Origin: Falciphora oryzae
Lineage: Eukaryota > Ascomycota > Sordariomycetes > Magnaporthales > Magnaporthaceae
Direction: 5' to 3'
NCBI GenBank assembly: GCA_000733355.1
Contig: JNVV01000025.1
Span: 316,087 to 380,086, forward strand
DNA length: 64,000 bases
The position numbers and the translations under genes were made by a program. A model generated the notes under the pieces. It did not search any database. It saw nothing but the letters and a program-made list of their open reading frames with translations, and was not told the origin of the DNA. Shown here piece after piece: positions 53,393 through 64,000 of this stretch; position 1 is the first letter of the stretch, and every line of letters begins with the position of its first letter.

Positions 53393-54169
53393 GGCGGGCA
53401 GCTGCTCGCTGTTGCTTGCTCGTGTCTCCGACGTTGACGCCTAGCGTCTCTGCACCCTCAAACTATCCTTCCCTTAGGTATCTGGCACCTGGCCTAGATA
53501 ACGATATGTGATATCCGGGATGGATCAAGCGCGAGCGCAACAAAAAGAGAAGGGGAAGGAAGGATGGTTATCTAGAAGTCAGAGCAAAGCGTGGCTCAGG
53601 CACACTGGTGCTTGGCGGTGCCAGAAGAAAAACTAGACAGGCCGTCAGCAGAACAAGCAAATCAAGCGCTTGACGAAATCCGGCCGCCTTCCCACAGCGG
53701 CGCCTTGCACCACCACTGGCCACCCACACGACCGGGACGGCCAGGGGAAGCATTCGGATCATTTTTGCCGCCAGAGATTGCGCCTCACGGCACCCAAGCA
53801 AGCCAGGCCGTTTCGTCAGCATCCAGGAGGGCAAATCACTGGCTGATAGACACTGTGCTGCATCGCAGGATTCGAGCTGCGGCCCGTTTCTGGCATGGAT
53901 GGGCGCGCATCAGACGCTAAGATGGGAGGAAAATAAGAAGCGCCTGGGTGCGTGCCGACCCCAGTCCGGCGGGGCCAATGACAAGGCGATCTGCACCCCC
54001 ACCCGAGCTGCTACGCCCCACCTCACTGCAAGGCCCCCAGTCCAGCCTGACCAGGCAATGCTTAAAGAGGCCACACCCACGTGCCGCAAAATAAATGGCA
54101 CTCCTGACGGTTTCCACTTCAATTCTCCAGCAAAAAACACCCTGCTGGCAAGCAAAAGGCAACAAAAAA
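53393..54169. other. Intergenic DNA before transposase relic
   Basis: Upstream region of the lectin-like gene, then accessory DNA leading into the transposon fragment. No terminal inverted repeat of the element could be located. Confidence 0.5.
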
Positions 54170-54577
54170 ATGCCTCCCCACGTCACTGCGCTCCAGAAAA
54201 TGAAGATCCTGGCCGTCTGTGAATTTCTCAACGATCAGGAAATTCCCTGCAGGCACAAAGATGTCTTTCGCTGGGCTGGAGTGTCCAAAAGAACTGGCTG
54301 GCGAATCCTTTCGGAGAACCGCACCCAGCCATCCCTAGCCGACCACCCCAACTACCCCGACCGCCGCGGCCGAAAGAAAATATTCACGGACGAGGACATA
54401 CAAAAGATGACGCAGACAGTCGAGGAATACAACCGCGAGGGCCGCACCCTCCGCTGGGAGCAGCTGCCGGCCGCTGCGGGCCTCGACAAACAAGCTTCGC
54501 GCGAGACGGTTCGGATGGTGATGAAAAAGGTGGGGGTCACAGGTTCGCTGTCGGGCCTGAAGAAGGCCCCATCCTGA
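54170..54577 (+). mobile_element. Truncated transposase relic (N-terminal HTH region)
   Basis: The 135-residue frame starts MPPHVTALQKMKILAV and continues with FRWAGVSKRTGWRIL, a helix-turn-helix pattern found at the N-terminus of a fungal Tc1/mariner-like transposase group. RRGRKKIFTDEDI and a second HTH-like segment ending ETVRMVMKK follow. The full proteins run several hundred residues and carry a DDE/D catalytic domain; here the frame stops and no DDE motif is found after it. It is thus a remnant, or at most a domesticated DNA-binding fragment. An in-frame ATG at 54095 adds 25 unlikely residues. Confidence 0.75.
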
Positions 54578-54987
54578 AGTTGCGCAAAGGCGGGAGGACG
54601 GAATACATACGCATTACTGTGCAGTCGCGTGATACGGGCGATTTTGGCCGGGACTGAGCTTGGCTTCATCAAATTATTCACGTGGCAAGGAGCAGGATTA
54701 GCGTCGGGTATGGGTGATTTCAATTCCAGCGCGCGAGGCTCCAAGCCAACCGAAGCTGCTGTGACTTTTCATAAGCAAGGAATTTCATGAGGCAGGAACG
54801 GGCAGAGCACGCCCAGTCTCCCAATCGTCCCCTCTGCTGCCGGAAGGACATCGTCCTGGAATCACCCCAGCGCAGCTTCACGTTTGGAAGGATGGCCATG
54901 GAGCAATAGAGGACCAGAGTTCGCACAGATCAGAATCGCGACAATAAGTGGTGCTTCCAGAACCTGTTTCGCTCAGTCGGGTTGTTG
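54578..54987. other. Decayed accessory DNA
   Basis: Sequence between the transposase relic and the direct repeat. It may contain unrecognisable remnants of the element; no frame supports a gene. Confidence 0.4.
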
Positions 54988-55173
54988 CTACAACCGACGG
55001 ACAAAAGTACCGCTTCGTTTTCAATTTTCCACACCACCCTCAAAATCAACCCTCTATTTCAACGCACGGCTGCACAGTCAATTCTATCTAAATTCACACA
55101 AAATATGGGTACGTAAATAAACAAAAGCAGTAGATTACGTACGTATTTTTTTTTTTTTTTTTTTTTTTTAATA
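54988..55173. repeat. Direct repeat copy 1, ending in T25 tract
   Basis: About 158 bp identical except for roughly five bases to 56288-56445, offset exactly 1,300 bp. Both end in TACGTACGTA followed by a T run, here 25 T before AATA and the assembly gap. Nature unknown: a segmental duplication, the end of a retroelement or a short Pol III-type unit are all possible. Confidence 0.88.
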
Positions 55174-55214
55174 NNNNNNNNNNNNNNNNNNNNNNNNNNN
55201 NNNNNNNNNNNNNN
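55174..55214. other. Assembly gap (N run)
   Basis: A run of 41 N directly after the poly-T tract. The true length is unknown, and sequence here may include part of the truncated gene to the right. Confidence 0.99.
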
Positions 55215-55445
55215 GTCTTCGTCGCATTGGTGTTAACTGCCATGCAGGTCGGCCTCGCTACGGAGCGACTACAGGGGGACGCCGCCTTCCAACAGGCGTC
55301 ATACGGCTTCACCGTCTTCGCCATCCTAGGGCCCGTCTGCGCGTTCGGCCTAGTAGTCCTGGTGGCGCTGTTCCAACTCGTCAAAGACCTGCCGTCGCTT
55401 TTTGGGGATCTGATGACGCAATCGCAGGCACCGGCCCAAGTTTAA
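55215..55445 (+). CDS. Partial gene: C-terminal end of a membrane protein
   Basis: The frame is open from the gap edge to TAA and codes for about 76 residues with two hydrophobic spans (VFVALVLTAMQVGLA and a longer FAILGPVCAFGLVVLVALFQL) joined by a short loop, then a polar tail. This looks like the last exon of a fungal membrane protein. The body would lie inside or beyond the gap, so family and function cannot be stated. It lies inside the 1.3 kb direct-repeat unit, so the copy may be duplicated or truncated. Confidence 0.55.
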   Translation, partial: VFVALVLTAMQVGLATERLQGDAAFQQASYGFTVFAILGPVCAFGLVVLVALFQLVKDLPSLFGDLMTQSQAPAQV

Positions 55446-56287
55446 TGACAGTATCCGGAGTTAAATATTTAGACAAGAGGGCGATTTGACGAACTTTGAT
55501 CAGGCTACAGTAACAAAACTGGACTGTACAGAATACGGTCGCAGCCTGGCCGACAGCTTCAGGCGCAGCCGCTTCAATTCGTGGTCGGCAGCTATGCCGA
55601 TGTGCAAATAGGAAATGCCTGTAGCATCGCCACCTTGGCTACGGCAGTGCATAGCACTGTGCTTCCTTCCGTAGCAATGTCGCCGGCTCGACGCTTGTGG
55701 TTGGCGAGCACATGCAGTCGCGCCACCTGCCAAAGAACTTGTGCTCCAGCTCTCCAGATATATGCGGCGCGTCTTCTCCTGCCAGCCAACCCGTCGCTTA
55801 TAGGTTGGCGCTTAAATTAAAAGATGCAAAAAGAAAAAGGGAAGTTAGGTTTCTTTACCGCAGTGCAGCTTGCAGGGAACCTACCAATTTGCATTATGCA
55901 GCTGAAAGACTTGATGGCGCCGGCGACTTGTTCAAGGCAGAGTCCGCTAGAAAGACACCAGCCTCAGGGGCACAGCAGGTGCTGGCTGCTTGGCTGGGGT
56001 TGGTCAGAGCAACGAGCGTCCACGCACGCGCCAGGCCTCCAAGAACGCCCGCATGGCAGGTATGTGTAGATTTTGCGGGCTCCGATGACCGTTGTGACTG
56101 GGCAAGCAAAGGGAACTTGACAGCAAAAGATCTCTTAGGGCGCACAGGTCGCCATATCGAGCCAGGCGGTACTTTTATCCCGTCTGTCTTTTTTTTCCCC
56201 CGATTGTTTGGGTGTTACGTCTCCCGGATGGGGAATTGGGGGGCTTGGGGCGAGTCGGGCGGGCTCAAGTAGAGTGTGCATGGGTAC
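55446..56287. other. Region inside direct-repeat unit
   Basis: No supported gene. A 191-codon frame at 55697-56272 lacks motifs. Sequence is unique within the window. Confidence 0.45.
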
Positions 56288-56456
56288 CTACAACCGACGG
56301 ACAAAAGTACCGCTTCGTTTTCAATTTTCCACACCACCCTCAAAATCAACCCTCTATTTCAACGCGCGGCTGCACAGTCAATTCTATCTAAATTCACACA
56401 AAATTTTAGTACGTAAATAAACAAAAGCAGTATATTACGTACGTATTTTTTTTTTC
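56288..56456. repeat. Direct repeat copy 2, ending in T10 tract
   Basis: Partner of 54988-55173 with the same TACGTACGTA end but only ten T residues, then CAATATTTTATATACC. The matching length without indels implies recent duplication. Confidence 0.88.
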
Positions 56457-56787
56457 AATATTTTATATACCACGCTTCCGCAATTGTGCTGGTGGGATTG
56501 ATGAGAACGCGTGGCGGGGTTGCGGGGCCAAAAAAAATCGAAGCGATACTTTTGTCCTCCCACTGTACCTCGAAGGCCCGCCCCAGATTCCCGGGCGGTG
56601 GCCCACCCCATTTTTCAGGAGGACAGCGCAGGGCGAGCATGATCCATCCGCCAAGTCCATGCACTTTGACAGCCTCAAATATCATGTCCCTGAGCCCAGT
56701 CTGACAGCGCGTCTATTAAAAATCTATCAATAACCCCTACACATTATAAATTCCAAGCCCATATCATACAGCCAGGCTGCGCCTCAA

Positions 56788-59700
56788 TCAGACCTTGCGA
56801 TCCAGACTCTGGCCCTCGCACATCTTGGCGTACATGCCGCCCTTGGCCAGCAGCTCCTCGTGCGTGCCAGCCTCCTCGATGCGCCCGCCGTAAAACACGC
56901 AGATCAGGTCCGCATCGCGCACCGTCGACAGCCGGTGCGCCACCGCCACCGTGATGCGCCCTCCCGTCCGCGCCGCCGTCGCCAGCGCCCCCTGCACCAC
57001 CCGCTCCGACTCGGTGTCGAGCGCGCTCGTGGCCTCGTCGAGCAGCAGCACGCGCGGCTGCCGAATCAGCGCCCGCGCGATCGCGATCCTCTGCCGCTGG
57101 CCCCCGGACAGCTGACTCCCGCTGGTGCCGCACGCCGTGCCCAGGCCCTCGGGCAGCGAGCACACAAAGTCCCACGCGTTGGCCGCCCGGAGCGCCGTCT
57201 CGATCGCCTCGTCCGACGCATACTGGGTTGCCATGCCCGCGCTTCCGCCACCCTCCACCTCCTCGTCCGCCACGTCGACGCCGAAAGCCACGTTCTCCCG
57301 GATCGACCCCGGGTACAGCGTCGGCTCCTGCTGCACCAGCGACACGTGCCGCCGGTACAGGCGCGGGTTGAGCTGCCGCAGGTCGTCGGCCCCGTCGATC
57401 CGGATGCTGCCCCTCGTCGGGTCGTAGAAGCGCTCCAGCAGCGCCATCACCGTCGACTTCCCGCACCCCGACGCCCCCACCAGCGCCACGAACTTGCCGG
57501 GCCGCACCTCGAGCGACACCCCGCGCAGCACCTGCGTGTCCGGCCGCAGCGGGTACGAGAACTGAACCCCCTGCAGGTCCATGCTGGAGACCTGGTCCCG
57601 CGGCGCCCTGTCCCTGTTCTCGTCCGTCTCCCGGATCGTCGGCTCGAGCCCGCGCAGCCAGAAGTAGTAGTTGGCGGCGTGGAGGCCCTTGGTGAAGCTG
57701 CTCGAGTAGGTAAACATGATGCCCGCCTGCTGGCCCGCGAAGAAGACGCCGTAGAAGGACACAAAAAACTCGTAAAAGGACACCTCGCCGAACGACATGA
57801 GCCGCGACCCGTACCAAAACCCGAGCGCCAGGATGAAGTACTCGACCGCCTGCGTGAAGGCGTAGAAGACGAACATGCCGAACAGTGACGGCGTCAGGCC
57901 CGCGATGGCCTCGTCCAGCTCGCGCGTGTACTTGTCGAGCACGGCGCGCTCGGTGGCCAGCGACGACACGGTGCGGATCGCCAGGATGGCCTCGGACGCG
58001 ATGGACGCGCTCGCCGAGAATCGCTTGTCGGCCTTGGCGTCCATGCGCGACTCGAGCCGGATGCGCACGTAGCCCGCCGCCATGAGCGGCGGGATGCCCG
58101 CGAAGAAGGCGACGAGCCCGAGCTTCCAGGAAAACACGATGCCCAAGATGCTGGACGCGATGACCGTCAGGAACGCAATCACCACGATTGCGATGTTGAA
58201 GCCCATCAGCTCCAGGGCGGCCTGCGGCTCCGAATCGAGGCGCGACGTGAGGGCGCCGACCGTGTTTTCCTCGCGGTCGAAGAAGCGCAGGTCCTGCCGC
58301 AAGAAGAGGTCGAGCATGTCGCGGCGCATCTGCCGGTTGATGTTCTGCGCGATCGTGTTGGTCGTCCACCCCATGATGAAATACGCCACAAAGGCGCCCG
58401 CCGACAGCACAATGAACATGGAGGCCAGGAAGTTCCCACGCTCCTGTGCGGCGGCCGGGTTGGTTGTGTTGAACACGCCCAGCGCCTGCGACAAGAGGAC
58501 GATTTGAGACGGGATCACACCAGCTGTTGGTAGTGAGGGACGGTTAGCTTCTATTCAGCCAGTCCGTGGGAAAAGGGGGAGCAAACCAGGGGGAAACTTA
58601 CTGGCAAGGACGCAGTCCACGGCGAGGAACACATACCACCACTTGAGTTCCTTGGTGGCCATCATCAGCCTCCAGATGGTCCGCACCACACCTGCGCTCT
58701 TGTACAGCTCATAGTCCTCGCGGCCTTTGAGCGATTCCATATGCTGCCGCTCCGCCGTGGCGTAGCGGACGATGGACTGCGTCGGCACCGGCTCCTCCCC
58801 GTCCGCCGCCGCAGCGCCAGCCACCAGCCCCGCCTCGGCCTTGTCGTCGCCACCACCGCTGGTGCTGGTGGCCGCCTCGTCTCCCTCCTCGCCCTGGTCC
58901 GCAGCGTCCTTGATCAGCGTCTGCGCCCGCACCATGCGCGCGTACATGCCCCCGCTGCCGTCCTCGCCGCCGCGCGCCACGAGGTCCTCGTGCGTGCCCT
59001 GCTCGACGATCCGCCCGCCCGTCATGACGACGATATTATCCGCGCCCCTAATCGTCGCCAGGCGGTGCGCAATGACGACAGTGGTGCGTTCGCGGCTCGC
59101 GTTGTCGAGCGCGCGCTGCACGATGCCCTCGGCGTGCGGGTCCAGCGCGCTCGTGGCCTCGTCCAGCAGCAGGATCTTGGGGTCCGACACGATGCTGCGC
59201 GCGATGGCCACGCGCTGCTTCTGCCCGCCCGACAGCAGGCCGCCGCGCTCGCCGATGCGTGTGTTGTAGCCGTCGGGCAGGTCCGAGATGAAGTCGTGCG
59301 CGAAGGCGGTGCGCGCCGCCTCCTCGACCCGGGCGCGCTGCTCCGCGGGCGGGGCGTGCTCGAGGGCGGTGCCGACGAGGCCGCTGGCGATGTTGTCGAA
59401 GACGGTGCCGTTGAAGAGGACTGGCTCCTGCTGGACCAGGCGGGCGTTGGTGCGCAGCCAGTTGAGGTTGAGGGTGTCGATGGGGCGGCCGTCGAGCTTG
59501 ATGGTGCCGGACTGCGGGTTGTACCACCGCTCGATCAGGCCGATTATCGTGCTCTTGCCTGAGCCGCTAGGCCCCTGTCCATTGAAGAAGGCGTCAGCAT
59601 CATGGAGATCATGAAGCAAATATGGACAGAGAACTTACAACCAGAGCGGTCACCTTGCCAGCCGGAATGTCGAGTGTAAAGCCCTTGAGAACCTGGGCGC

Positions 59701-61023
59701 CCGGCCGGGCCGGGTAGGCAAACGAGAGGCCTTCGATCTGCAGGGCTCCTACAGTGTCGCTCGGCCTCTCCCCCGAATCATCGAACGGGTTGATCTCGGA
59801 GATGCGGTCGATGAGCGTAAACAGCTCCGCGGCTGCTGAGGACGCCCTGCTGAAGGCAACGCTAGAGGGCGCAACGGTGGTGAAGGAAAGGGCGGCATTG
59901 ATAACACACAACAGGACACTGATCGTTCATATCGACCGAGTGGTAAGCTTGAGCCGATACAGTCAAGCAGAGAAATCAGGGCAAGATGGAAGAGCACTCA
60001 CGTAAAGACGACACCGATATCGCTGACCTCACCCTCGGTGATCATCTTCAGCCCCTGCCAGAAGGCAAGGCCGATGCCGAGGTAAATAATGGTGTACTCG
60101 CCGCTGAACATGACGCCGTACAGCCAGTTCTTTTTGTTGCCGAGCACCATCGCCTCGTCGAGGTAGACATCGAAGCGGCGCATTAGTCTCGCCCTCAGGC
60201 CAAAGGCATGCACGTTGCGGGCGCTGCCCAGGATGGTCTCGGCAAAGGCGGCGCCGCGCGCCTGCACGCCCAGGATCTCGGTCTCGACCTTGCTGTCGAC
60301 GCCGGCGACGAAGCCGATGACGAGAAGCAGCGAGGGCGCGATGCACAGCAGGATCAGCGTCAGCTTCCACTGCGACACGAAGGCGATCACAAACGCCGCG
60401 ACGAATGTCCCCAGCGCAGCCGCGAACGTGCCGAGCTTCTCGGCGATGCCCGACTGGATCAGCTTGCCGTTGGAGGTGGCCTGCATCGAGACGGACCCGG
60501 CCGCGCCCCGGTCGAAGAAGGCGACCTCCTGCGACAGCGCGGCGCGCAGGTAGGCGGCGCGCAGGTTGCGCACGACGTGGTGGCCCGAGTAGGTCGACAG
60601 GGCCGCGTACAGGTAGGTGCAGGCCAGGCGGCCGACCCCCAGGTAGACGAAGCGCAGGCACATGGACGCCGTGTCGGCGCGGAACCGCTTGGGCGTGGAC
60701 GCGCCGACGACGTAGCTGTTGAGGACGGTGATGAACTGGCCCAGCACCAGGTTCAGCAGCGCGACCGCGGCGCCCGCGGCCAGGGCGGCGGCGAGGGCCA
60801 CGGACAGTATGGCATAGTCGACTGGCCGGGCGTAGGTGAATATGCGCTGTGTGATGTCAGCTTTTGTTTTGCTTTGTTTTATGCGTTCTTTCCTGTTGGG
60901 ACTCACCACGAAGCTTTTGAAGCCACCGGCATGGCTCCCTGTCTTCTCGTCTTCTTGGCTGGTATTTGCCTGCTCCTCATTTGGTGGAGACGATGGCTCC
61001 TTTTCAGGCGTTGTTGTGCCCAT
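56788..61023 (-). CDS. Full-length MDR-type ABC transporter (ABCB)
   Basis: Five exons (60907-61023, 60002-60846, 59639-59918, 58602-59574, 56788-58523) give 1,316 residues in the TMD-NBD-TMD-NBD order of fungal multidrug (P-glycoprotein-like) exporters. Splicing exon 3 to 4 rebuilds Walker A GPSGSGKST (415-423). LLSGGQKQRVAIARS and ILLLDEATSALD follow. The second domain has GASGCGKST (1088-1096), LSGGQRQRIAIAR (from 1210) and DEATSALD (from 1234). Both nucleotide sites keep their catalytic Glu, so both look active. The first intron is 60 nt and frame-neutral. The start at 61023 (MGTTTPEKEP) precedes a charged cytosolic N-terminus. It would export lipophilic compounds; substrate unknown. Confidence 0.94.
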
Positions 61024-61806
61024 TATTTCCTCGATGCGGCGTCCCGCGAGCCCGTCAACATCTCCAGAAACAACAACAAACAACAAACAACAAACAACGA
61101 AGCGCTTCGTGGGGGAAGATATAGGGATGAGAGATGACTCTACTCCCCTTTAGTGTGACAAGGACGCGAATCTCGGTTCTTGGGTCCCTCAGGCTTGGCG
61201 GTCTAAGTCGCCCAGCTCTAGCACCGGCAACACGGTCAATCTTTACGCCGACGGGGCGCCAGCTCGATCGAGGCAGCTACAGCACGGCGGCGCAAATCCG
61301 AGCCGCGGATTTACCCTTTGCTGTGATGGTAGCCTGAGCGAGTGACGCAGTTCTGGCTTGGCACGCGTCGTGTGAACGAAGCCACTGGCTGAATCACCAC
61401 TCTAGCTGGGCGCGCTTTCGTCTTGGCACCGTAATAGCTAGCACCCCCGCGACTTTTCTTTGTTGAGGGCGACGGAGGCCGGGCTCGGCTGGGGCTCCCG
61501 GAGCTGTGCGAAAGAGGGAACGGAGGGCAAATCAGGCCTGGCGGACCTGGAATCCGCGGGCTGGCCGCGTGGTTTGTGGGGATCCCACCCGGCGCAAATA
61601 CGTTCGGTGACGGGCCCCTCGGGTCCCGAATCGACGCGCATCCCTGTCTCTATCACTGACGTCCCGCCAAAGGCTCGGATCTGGGCTTCAACATTGAACT
61701 CGTTGAACATTGATGGACGCATAGGCTTTCCAGATTCTTATTCACCGGGTACATACATCAAACACAACAAAGAGGCAGAACGCCGCGATCTGTTCTATAA
61801 TCGCCC
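61024..61806. other. Intergenic spacer
   Basis: Promoter and leader of the ABC transporter and 3' region of the next minus-strand gene. AACAAACA-type simple sequence occurs at 61066-61096. No supported gene. Confidence 0.5.
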
Positions 61807-63468
61807 TCAAAGCCTCTCGCAGACCCGGAACTCCATAATCGTCTGGCCAACCGTGACAAAGCCTAACATACAGGAGGTCGCCAAGGAGATAGTCATGAAG
61901 GTGACGAAAAGAAATTGCTCGTGCCTCTGCCCTCCACTCCGCTCATCGAGAATTGGCCTCCCTTCAAGGAAATTGACGGGGTCTTCCACCCACAAGTGTC
62001 CACAAATGCCAAGCGCGAGCCAGGTCGTGGTCGCCCATTGCTGTAAGAAATTGCTTTCCCCAGGCTGAGCCCGAGAGATCCCAAGCACTATGGCAGTCGG
62101 CACGACACTCACAAGCATTCCCAGGCAGAAGATGCGTGGTTGGATCGTCGCATTGCGCTTGATGTGAACCGTTTCGATCAAACGAGCGCCGAGCGTATCG
62201 AGCATATCGAGCGGTGAGTACACCTCTGTGGCTCTCATCTTTATCGACCTTATCCAGTGCCGTACGGGTCTCTCCGGATAGTACTTCCTCCGATAGCGGC
62301 TATGGAAATCCCGCGGTCCGTCATAATGGCCGGCGTGCCAGAGTCGAGGGCAGTAATACTCGCGGTGAAGGGTTTGCAGGTGCTCATCGGCCGATGGCTT
62401 GAGGCGCGATACAACTCCCGCCACCCGGAAACGCTCCTGATCCTCTGGTGTCGCCACCGCCAGACGCCGGTTCGGATCGTCGAGGCCCTCGGACCCAACG
62501 ATGTAGACGCAGTCGTACTGTGGGCACGCCAGATTGGCGGCCAGGTTGAGCAGCGTCATCCAGGCGTATGGCGCCACAGTCAGCCCGAACGCCGCGTACC
62601 CAACCCGATCAAGCTGGTGGCCTCGCGCGCGGTAAATAGTGTAGATACCAGAGAAGAGCTGCGCTATTGAGACGAGAGCCTTTACGGCATTGAAGTTGCA
62701 ACTGAGAGTGACGGCCGACTTGTCGGCTGCGATAAGCTCGGCATCTGGCTGCACCATCATCAAGTCGTATCCTTCAGGCAGCTGGCATATGCCATGGATT
62801 TTGGTGGAGAAGTACTTGCTGCGGCCTGACGCAATGAGAATCAGTGTCGGATGGGAGGGAAGGGAGTCTAGGGCCTCCGGGGCCTGCAGAGCAACTCACT
62901 CGTTCTCTCGCGAAGCGCGTCATCCGGCCCCCAACATCGTGGACGGTACCTGCGGGAGAATTTAGCAGCAGAGTCCTCTTCTCCATCTCTCGCGACGCCA
63001 CCTCGTGCGGGCTTTCGCCTGCCCGGGGCGGGTGCGGGTCTTGACGACGGCGAAAAGTGCGCCAGCGCCCGCTGCTTTCTGCAGACTGCTGCTTTTGATC
63101 CCGGTGGGCCACCAGGGCTTGGACAAGCCTCGGGCAATAGTTGTGACGGCTAGATACACGCCCATGCCGGGATACATCAGCGCCTGGAAGGCCAGGACAA
63201 CGGTGCTCCAGGCGCTCTGGCCAGGCCTGCTGACCGTCGTGGCTGCATGAGCGATGTAGCTAGCAAGGAAGAAAAGAGCAACGTCGGTCCGCTGCGCTGG
63301 CCGGCAGAGTAGTTTGCAGTCCTTCCCTTCGATACGGAAGCCAGGGATGCTGCCCGGGCAGGTCTGGTTCCCTGTATTGGTGTCGGTAGCGTTGACGTCT
63401 TGGGCCTTGGCCACACATGCCAGCAACAGGGCAAAAAGTGAGAGGTATTGAAGGTTGATGGCCGGCAT
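61807..63468 (-). CDS. Orphan multispan membrane protein with signal peptide
   Basis: Three exons (63002-63468, 62900-62949 of only 50 nt, 61807-62825) give 511 residues. The introns are 52 and 74 nt, and the small exon is supported because it links two frames that otherwise break. A signal peptide (MPAINLQYLSLFALLLACVAKA) is followed by a luminal segment with two to three cysteines and an N-glycosylation site. Hydrophobic spans occur at about 60-120, then a cytosolic or luminal region (RYRPRCWG...), further spans (about 205-265), a long hydrophilic stretch and a C-terminal pair of spans (from about 390). I do not recognise the family; it has the look of lineage-specific fungal membrane proteins. 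Confidence 0.75.
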
Positions 63469-64000
63469 TCTGGATTGCTACCCGGGTTGTATGTTTAACA
63501 GTCGGCCAAGACTGTATTCGGGAAGATATAAGGGGAGTAACAAGATGAGGGGGAAGGAGAAGAAAAGGGGTAAGAAAGAGACAGGTAAATATAGAGCGAA
63601 GAAATGAGGGGAGGGGGGAAGCAAAAGAAAAAAGGAAACAGGACTCCCAGGCGTGAGAAGCCTGAAATGCTTGTTTGCGCCCGGCTGGCCATGTGCTGGG
63701 CTGTCCTTTGCAGCTGCAAATGCGCCGACCCATGAAGCACTGCCTCATCGCCGAGGCCCTCGAGACTCTCAGGGGTCGACAACGACTTCGTGTTGCACCA
63801 CCGAGTCTATCGACTCTGATAGGATGCCTTGCCAAAACTCTTCCTGTCATTGGAGGAGAGCCCAGCAAGCATGGTAATTCAGCCTGTCGAAATGTGCAAC
63901 TAAAAGCGCCACACAGAAATAGCCGCCCAACATGGATCGGTCTGGCCGATAGATGATAGGTGCCGTGACTGGCATCAAAAGTCATATCAAGCCCCCAACG
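63469..64000. other. Right-edge upstream DNA
   Basis: Promoter and leader of the orphan membrane protein. On the coding strand it is C/T-rich near 63540-63640, as usual for fungal promoters. No other feature seen before the window ends. Confidence 0.5.

Noticed and set aside
53855..53885. T-arm-like GCAGGATTCGAGCTGC
   Set aside because: Loop length wrong and no cloverleaf upstream.
1..64000. CRISPR array, prophage or bacterial operon
   Set aside because: Spliced introns, a nuclear-type tRNA intron and fungal gene families show eukaryotic DNA; no regular short repeats with unique spacers exist.

Overview
The window looks like nuclear DNA of a filamentous ascomycete (Pezizomycotina, probably Sordariomycetes). 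The evidence is GC-rich coding sequence, short introns (about 50-250 nt) with GTRAGT donors, TACTAAC/CTNAC-like branch sites and YAG acceptors, a HET-domain gene, an NRPS-like gene, small secreted proteins, an intron-bearing tRNA-Ser and transposon debris. Genus cannot be read from the sequence. Gene models were spliced by hand; each join keeps the reading frame and restores a conserved motif where one is known.

Left part (0-10 kb): a conserved housekeeping pair, CDK1 (minus) and an AlkB-type dioxygenase (plus), sharing a 1.4 kb divergent promoter. Then comes a 65-67 bp tandem repeat and a DHHC-like membrane protein with a degenerate zinc finger. From 9.3 to 14.8 kb is an accessory, repeat-rich block. 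It has a foldback inverted repeat, two diverged inverted copies of one promoter-like sequence and one small secreted cysteine-rich protein. At 14.8-19.5 kb are an FAD monooxygenase with an apparent frameshift and a six-exon enoyl-CoA hydratase.

Middle (22.9-44.1 kb): a 1,024-residue fusion of an adenylation domain to a ferric-reductase-like membrane oxidoreductase with no visible carrier domain; a secreted phospholipase A2; an alpha/beta hydrolase; a small secreted protein; an unrecognised 672-residue protein; tRNA-Ser(UGA); an M20 amidohydrolase; a DAO-type FAD oxidoreductase; a secreted HEWAH metalloprotease-like protein; and a HET protein.

Right part (44.8-64 kb): a GABA/choline-type amino-acid permease, a secreted L-amino-acid oxidase, a membrane-anchored ricin-B-like protein, a transposase N-terminal relic, a 1.3 kb-spaced direct repeat around an assembly gap with a truncated membrane-protein gene, a full-length MDR-type ABC transporter, and an orphan multispan membrane protein.

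Between 36.5 and 51 kb, hydrolysis, oxidation and uptake genes for amides and amino acids lie together. They could form a nitrogen-scavenging neighbourhood, but the co-function is inference. No CRISPR array, rRNA gene or intact transposon was seen.
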